Shown here in pieces: positions 59,540 to 64,000 of a stretch of DNA of 64,000 nucleotides. The notes under the pieces are model-generated. The model was not told where the DNA came from, ran no database searches, and saw only the letters and a list, made by a program, of their open reading frames with translations. Both the position numbers and the translations under genes were made by a program. Within the stretch, counting starts at the first letter, position 1. Every line of letters begins with the position of its first letter. The stretch is from Gnetum montanum (Eukaryota > Streptophyta > Gnetopsida > Gnetales > Gnetaceae), in assembly GCA_015680685.1 (NCBI GenBank), contig MNCI01016010.1:345864-409863 (forward strand). Direction: 5' to 3'.

Positions 59540-60570
59540 GGAATCTTTATCTTTGAAGATAAGAATAAGAATCCATCTAATGCTTCCTCCTTTTTGCATT
59601 CAAGTCCTTCTTGAGCCTCCAAAATTTTGTAGCACTATCCTCTCCCATCATTTGATTGTTAAACACTAGTAGAAACTTATAGGGTTTGAGAGGATTTCTT
59701 TCTTTATCCCTTTAGAAATTGAGCTCTTAAGTGTCTAAGTTCATGACAATGATAACATGCCTTCACCCTTACTTGATTTTTCACTATGGAAATTTAAGAA
59801 GCAAGTTATCTACTCATTTGTTACTTTACCATATCGATACATGGAGATTCTTCATTATTACTTTTAGCCATGGTTGAAGGTCTTTTTACGATCCTTCTTA
59901 AAAACTTCAACTTAATTCCTAAAGTAGATAAATGGGCTTCTTCATAATTTCCAAAATTCAAAGCAACTAAGTGATACTTGATCGAAGGTTTCAATCCCTT
60001 ATAGAACCTCGTTACCCATGCCTACTCATCATCCAATATATATACCACTAGCTCATTAAACTTTGTATCATAATCATGCATATTCATGTTATCTTGTTGC
60101 AAGTAATAAAATTTATCCTATTTTTTCTAGTAAGTCTTAATAGTAAATCAATCCTCAAACTCATATTTGGAAATATCTCATAAGACTACTTCAACATTTC
60201 AACCCCTTACATGAAGCAAATTATTCCACCATCGACTTATTGCTTCTTGTAGTTTGTAAGTAGCCACTCTTATCTTTTGAGTTAGTGAACTATTCACCAC
60301 TTATAAATCTTTCTTCATCTTTTCAACCCACTCACATGCCACCAATGGATCATTAGGGTACTTATAAGTTAAAGGCCTTAGCTTTCTAAAGTCTCACATT
60401 AACTTGCTTCCATCATTAGCACATCCATGATTGTTACCACCATTACCATCATTGTTGACACCATTATTTATCATGTTGATAAGGATCTAAAATAATTTTT
60501 ACAACACTTGATCCAAAATTAATCCATTAGTTTCCCTTGCCTCATTGTTCCTCCTTGATCTTCTTGGTGC
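59540..60570 (-). pseudogene. Ty3/gypsy gag remnant
   Basis: Minus-strand reading: FRKLRPLTYKYPNDPLVACE then WVEKMKKDL, IRVATYKLQEAISRWWNNLL, HDYDTKFNELVVYI, WVTRFYKGLKPSIKYHLVAL and a knuckle CYHCHELRHLRAQF (59747-59706) with Phe in place of the last Cys. The order and wording are standard for plant gypsy gag. Stops are few compared with the other remnants, but several are present. No LTR is located. Confidence 0.8.
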
Positions 60571-61894
60571 AATCTATAAAAAACTAATAAACTACGAATA
60601 GAAATATTAAACCATGCTCTTATTCCAAGATATCACATCCTCAAAATCATACTTAAGAAAATAATTAAATTATACCATTCATGAGGCATGTAAAGAATAA
60701 ACTTAACCACTTAATAAATTCTTAATCCACTTAAATACTTACAAAATCATATAAGCTAAATAAATAACATGCAAACTTAATAACTTAGAAGCCACTTAAA
60801 AATCCACATTTAACAATTTAATGCCTACTTAGGTCTAATTATAACATAATATCAAAGTTCCACTAAAAATTCATATTCATGACCAAAATACAGATCCATT
60901 GAATGATAAAAATATAAAATGAAATACGTAAATATATAATCTTCTCATCCAATGTTACTCTTTCTTTTAGCTCCTTCTTGTCCTTCTCCAAAGCATGAAA
61001 CACATGCAAGAAGGATTAAAACATCTTCATAGTCAAGGAAAACCATCTTGAATCTTGCTAGAAAAAGGCTAGAAGATGAGGCTCATGTTGCAAGCTTATT
61101 GTTAGAAACAATAGAAAATACCATTAAATTATCAATTAATCATTAACATTAACATTGTTGTTAACGCATACCATTAATTCATGATTTTCATTACCTATGA
61201 TATTCCTATGAGATTTATAACATTAGATGTTAAAATAAGTATAAAGTTGATACTGACTTAAACTAGTCATTACGACCTCTTGGTTGGGAACCTCACCTCT
61301 CTAGACCATCCTCATGAAAATACAACTATTTGGTTATGTTTATGACTAGTATCAATCTTATAGCTAACCTAAAGCTCGAGCTCATGACTATTACTTAAGT
61401 TCTAATATTGAATGCATGTCACCAGATTGATGAATCATCTATGACATCAAGTTACTATGGCCAATCAACCATTCTTGTATTAGTTGTCTTTATAGAAGTC
61501 ATGTTACTTAATGAATTGCAACTAGCATTTCTGGCTACTAATACTAATTTCATGTCACTAAGTATTAGAATAAGCCCACATTGATTAAGAATGAGTTTCC
61601 AACGTCCAAGATAGAATAAATGAACAATTGGAATAAACCCCCAAGCAAATATATAACATGCGTTTATACCTATTAGAGTGTGCGTAGAAGCTTTGAATTC
61701 TTCAAAATTCAATATTACCATTAGAAATTAATCAATGTAGTGAGAATTGATATCTTACTGATTTTCATCACTTGAGCACTGTTATTGCAAGAATGCTCTT
61801 GGCTGAAAAGTATAGATATCATTGGTTATTACTTGAAGTGATAAGGATCAAGATGCTTGGCATCTTTTGAAATTTTAGACATGTTGATTGGCAT
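60571..61894. other. No gene recognised
   Basis: AT-rich sequence between the minus-strand gypsy gag and the copia RNase H. It could hold the gypsy 5' LTR or decayed copia RT, but I cannot show either. Confidence 0.35.
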
Positions 61895-62370
61895 CACTGC
61901 AGTGATTGCAAGTGATTTAATGGAAATCAATATCATTAAAGATCAAGGAATTTGTTGTCAAAAGAGAAGCAAAGAATTGACTTTTTATTTGATTGATCTA
62001 GAAACTCCACATCATGTGTTCTCATTATGCATGGAAAAAATCCATTATATTGAAAATGAAGGAAATAATCATCTATCAACTTATTCACTTGTGAAGTAGA
62101 ATTTATTATCATGGTTGAATGCCTTCAACGCATGCTCTAGCTTAAGAAACTTCTCTCACAATTCAAATTTGAAGTTGTTCTCTTTACAAATTTGTATTGT
62201 GATAATAGAACAATAATTAAATTATCCCAAGACTATGTACATCATAAAAAATCCAAATACATTAACATCAAGTACTATTTTATCAAGTAAGAAGTGAAAG
62301 AGTGAACCATCAAACCCATTCAAAAGAGCAACTTGCTAACTTACTAACAAAAAATCTTTACTATTATAGG
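61895..62370 (+). pseudogene. Ty1/copia RNase H remnant
   Basis: Read across frames: a STSCVLIMHG segment (family Ser-Thr-Ser-Gly-Tyr), EVEFIIMVECLQRML (family Ala-Glu-Ala-Glu-Tyr), LKKLLSQFKFEVVLF, LYCDNRTIIKLSQDYVHHKK and SKYINIKYYFIK (family Ser-Lys-His-Ile-Asp). This is the last pol domain of copia elements. Frameshifts and stops disable it. Confidence 0.8.
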
Positions 62371-62454
62371 ATTAAGTGCATTAATGAATCTATAGAAATT
62401 CAAAGCATCACAAAGAAAGGAGAAAGAAACGATGAAGAATGAAGATTTCCTTCT

Positions 62455-62472
62455 ACTCTAAGGAGGGATTAT
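62455..62472 (+). other. Copia polypurine tract
   Basis: CTAAGGAGGGATTA between RNase H and the LTR. Confidence 0.6.
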
Positions 62473-63331
62473 TGTCTTTTTAGAAGAAAAGACAATAATT
62501 TTTGGATTAATGAGCACTTGTAATGTTATTTTAGCCCTAATTCATATACATATTTAATTTTTAAGGTTTCTTTATCATTAGAACTATTTTGTATTATTTT
62601 TAGTAAACTTTGTCCCACTAGTCACATATATATATATATATCCAAGGAATCTCTTACAAATTTGTAGTAGGGAATCATGAATATAATTTTAGCAAGAATT
62701 TGACTATTTCATCATCAATTTATCAATTCATAAAAATTCATCAACATCATTCATCATTATTTATTTAATCTTCGAAGTTGAATAGTCAGAATTAGGGACA
62801 TTCACTATTTTGATCATATCTCAATCATTTCACAACATGTTTCAATTATTCTAGATTTATTAGAAAGCTAGAATAGTTGGCTACATCAAAAAAAATATTA
62901 GCTCAAATTTTTTTCCTATTTGGAAATGAATTAGCTATATAATTTGGTAGACTTTCTAAATTCCAAATTTATACTAGAATGAATGATAGTAAATTACTAG
63001 ATTATTTCTCCTTCATATCACAAACATTTGATGTGATATTAAATTTATTTGAAAGGTAATATCTATGGAAAGGTTTACTTAAACTTTTATCATCCTAAAC
63101 TTAACAACTTTTGAGTTATCATCTCTCAAAGTTGCACTACTAGAATTACTATGATTTTTAGTAGATTGAAAAGAGCATAACATAACCTCAACTTCTTGAT
63201 ATTTTTTGTAGTACTTTCTATTTCCAAATTATATAGAACTTTCTAATATTTTTAAAAATATAAAATGTTTAGCTGCTTCATTGTGAATTCAAGATAACCA
63301 AGTAGTTCTTTCATTGCCTGAAATTTCTTCA
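62473..63331 (+). repeat. Copia LTR, shared by two elements
   Basis: Begins TGTCTTTT after the polypurine tract and ends TTCA before a primer site. Next to the start, TGTCTTTT and AAAAGACA form an 8-bp inverted pair. (TA)n near 62625-62640. No second copy lies in the window, so the ends rest on their neighbours only. Confidence 0.65.
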
Positions 63332-63332
63332 C

Positions 63333-63346
63333 TTGGTATTAGAGTG
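63333..63346 (+). other. Copia primer-binding site, initiator-Met type
   Basis: TTGGTATTAGAGTG matches TTGGTATCAGAGC closely. Confidence 0.75.
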
Positions 63347-63385
63347 TTAGCTTCACCTACAAAAATAAGCATAAAAGACATAGCT

Positions 63386-64000
63386 AGATGCTCTATCATC
63401 ATTAATGGCTATCAAGACTTCACACTAAGGATAAGGACAATGAAAGGCCTTCTTGAACATAATGACTATTGGGAAATAATTAAAACAAGGTTTGAATTCA
63501 TCCATGATTTTGAAGATTTCACTAGCTTAAAAATCAAAGAATATGAGAGAAAGAAGAATAATAACAATTAGGCCCTCATAATGCTATTGGCCAATGTCTT
63601 ACAAGTTATTTCTAGTAGATATAGTTGTCATGATATTATCAAAGAATTATGAGATTGTCTCTAATTAGAATACAAGGGAAGCTTGGAAAATCAACAATTG
63701 CAGCAACTAATCCCCAAATAAAAAATCAATAACCTAGAAGTTGAAAGAAATGAAAGTGTCAAAGATTCATTTATTAGAATATATGGTAGCTTATGAAAAA
63801 TAAATGAATATGGATATGGATATATCAATAGGTAAAGGTTCAAAAATTTATTCAAGCTGTCTACATAGATTCAAGATTTGAAAACATGATAGAAAATATT
63901 ACTCTTTCAAAGGACTTCAACCTGCTTAGTATCAATGAATTAGTTGCTCAAGTTAGACCCATGCAAATTATGAAGAATAACAAATAGTCTAGTGAAGATG
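63386..64000 (+). pseudogene. Ty1/copia gag, runs off the window
   Basis: NGYQDFTLRIRTMKGLLEHN then DYWEIIKTRFEF, LIMLLANVLQVISSRYSC, LEYKGSLENQQLQQLI and ESVKDSFIRIYGS follow the copia gag order (Trp-x-x-x-Met...Leu...Trp-x-x-Val; Tyr-x-Gly; Glu-Ser-Val-x-Asp). Stops interrupt it. The zinc knuckle would lie beyond the right edge. Confidence 0.7.

Overview
The window is nuclear DNA of a vascular plant with a large, repeat-rich genome. The evidence is plant-type Ty3/gypsy and Ty1/copia LTR elements, plant-type LINEs, leucine-rich-repeat sequence of the resistance-gene kind and one intron-containing gene of the plant SERINC (serine incorporator, TMS1) family. Base composition is AT-rich. Gene poverty and old nested elements would suit a gymnosperm, but nothing here fixes the lineage. 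I found no prokaryotic operon, CRISPR array, tRNA or rRNA gene.

Layout. 1178-3692 (minus): a SERINC-family gene. Nine exons are traceable with matching splice phases, but exon 5 has an in-frame stop and exon 6 a frameshift, so it is called a pseudogene. 4840-5410: 159-bp tandem repeat. 6262-8240: two 0.78-kb direct repeats. 8241-12097: element A, a Ty3/gypsy remnant whose gag holds an inverted piece bounded by N bases. 12240-19115: pieces of two LINEs, a degenerate repeat block and about 2.6 kb not recognised. 19895-29813: element B, the only Ty3/gypsy copy here with recognisable gag, protease, RT, RNase H and integrase (TSD CTTTT). 30060-33350: LINE endonuclease region and a long inverted repeat.

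33787-44535: element C (TSD ACTAG), related to B, without pol, with a 2.9-kb third coding region (ORF3) where an env-like gene would lie, and a 1.84-kb solo LTR nested in its 5' LTR. 44541-45068 and 57536-58060: two parts of one LRR coding region split by element F (minus strand, 45069-57530). F is itself split by element D (48364-55330, TSD GTTGT/GTTGC), another relative of B without pol. From 58.6 kb to the end: a copia gag scrap, a SINE-like piece, a minus-strand gypsy gag, and copia RNase H - LTR - PBS - gag, an arrangement of two copia copies sharing one LTR.

Elements B, C and D form one clade: similar LTR ends, a tRNA-Asp-type primer site, GATATC dyads just upstream of a TATA box, a T-rich block after the coding region and a matching 3' end. 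B is broken too, but it represents the pol-bearing form that could once have mobilised C and D. All coding regions here carry disabling changes, so I expect no intact protein product. Element letters are labels for this report only.
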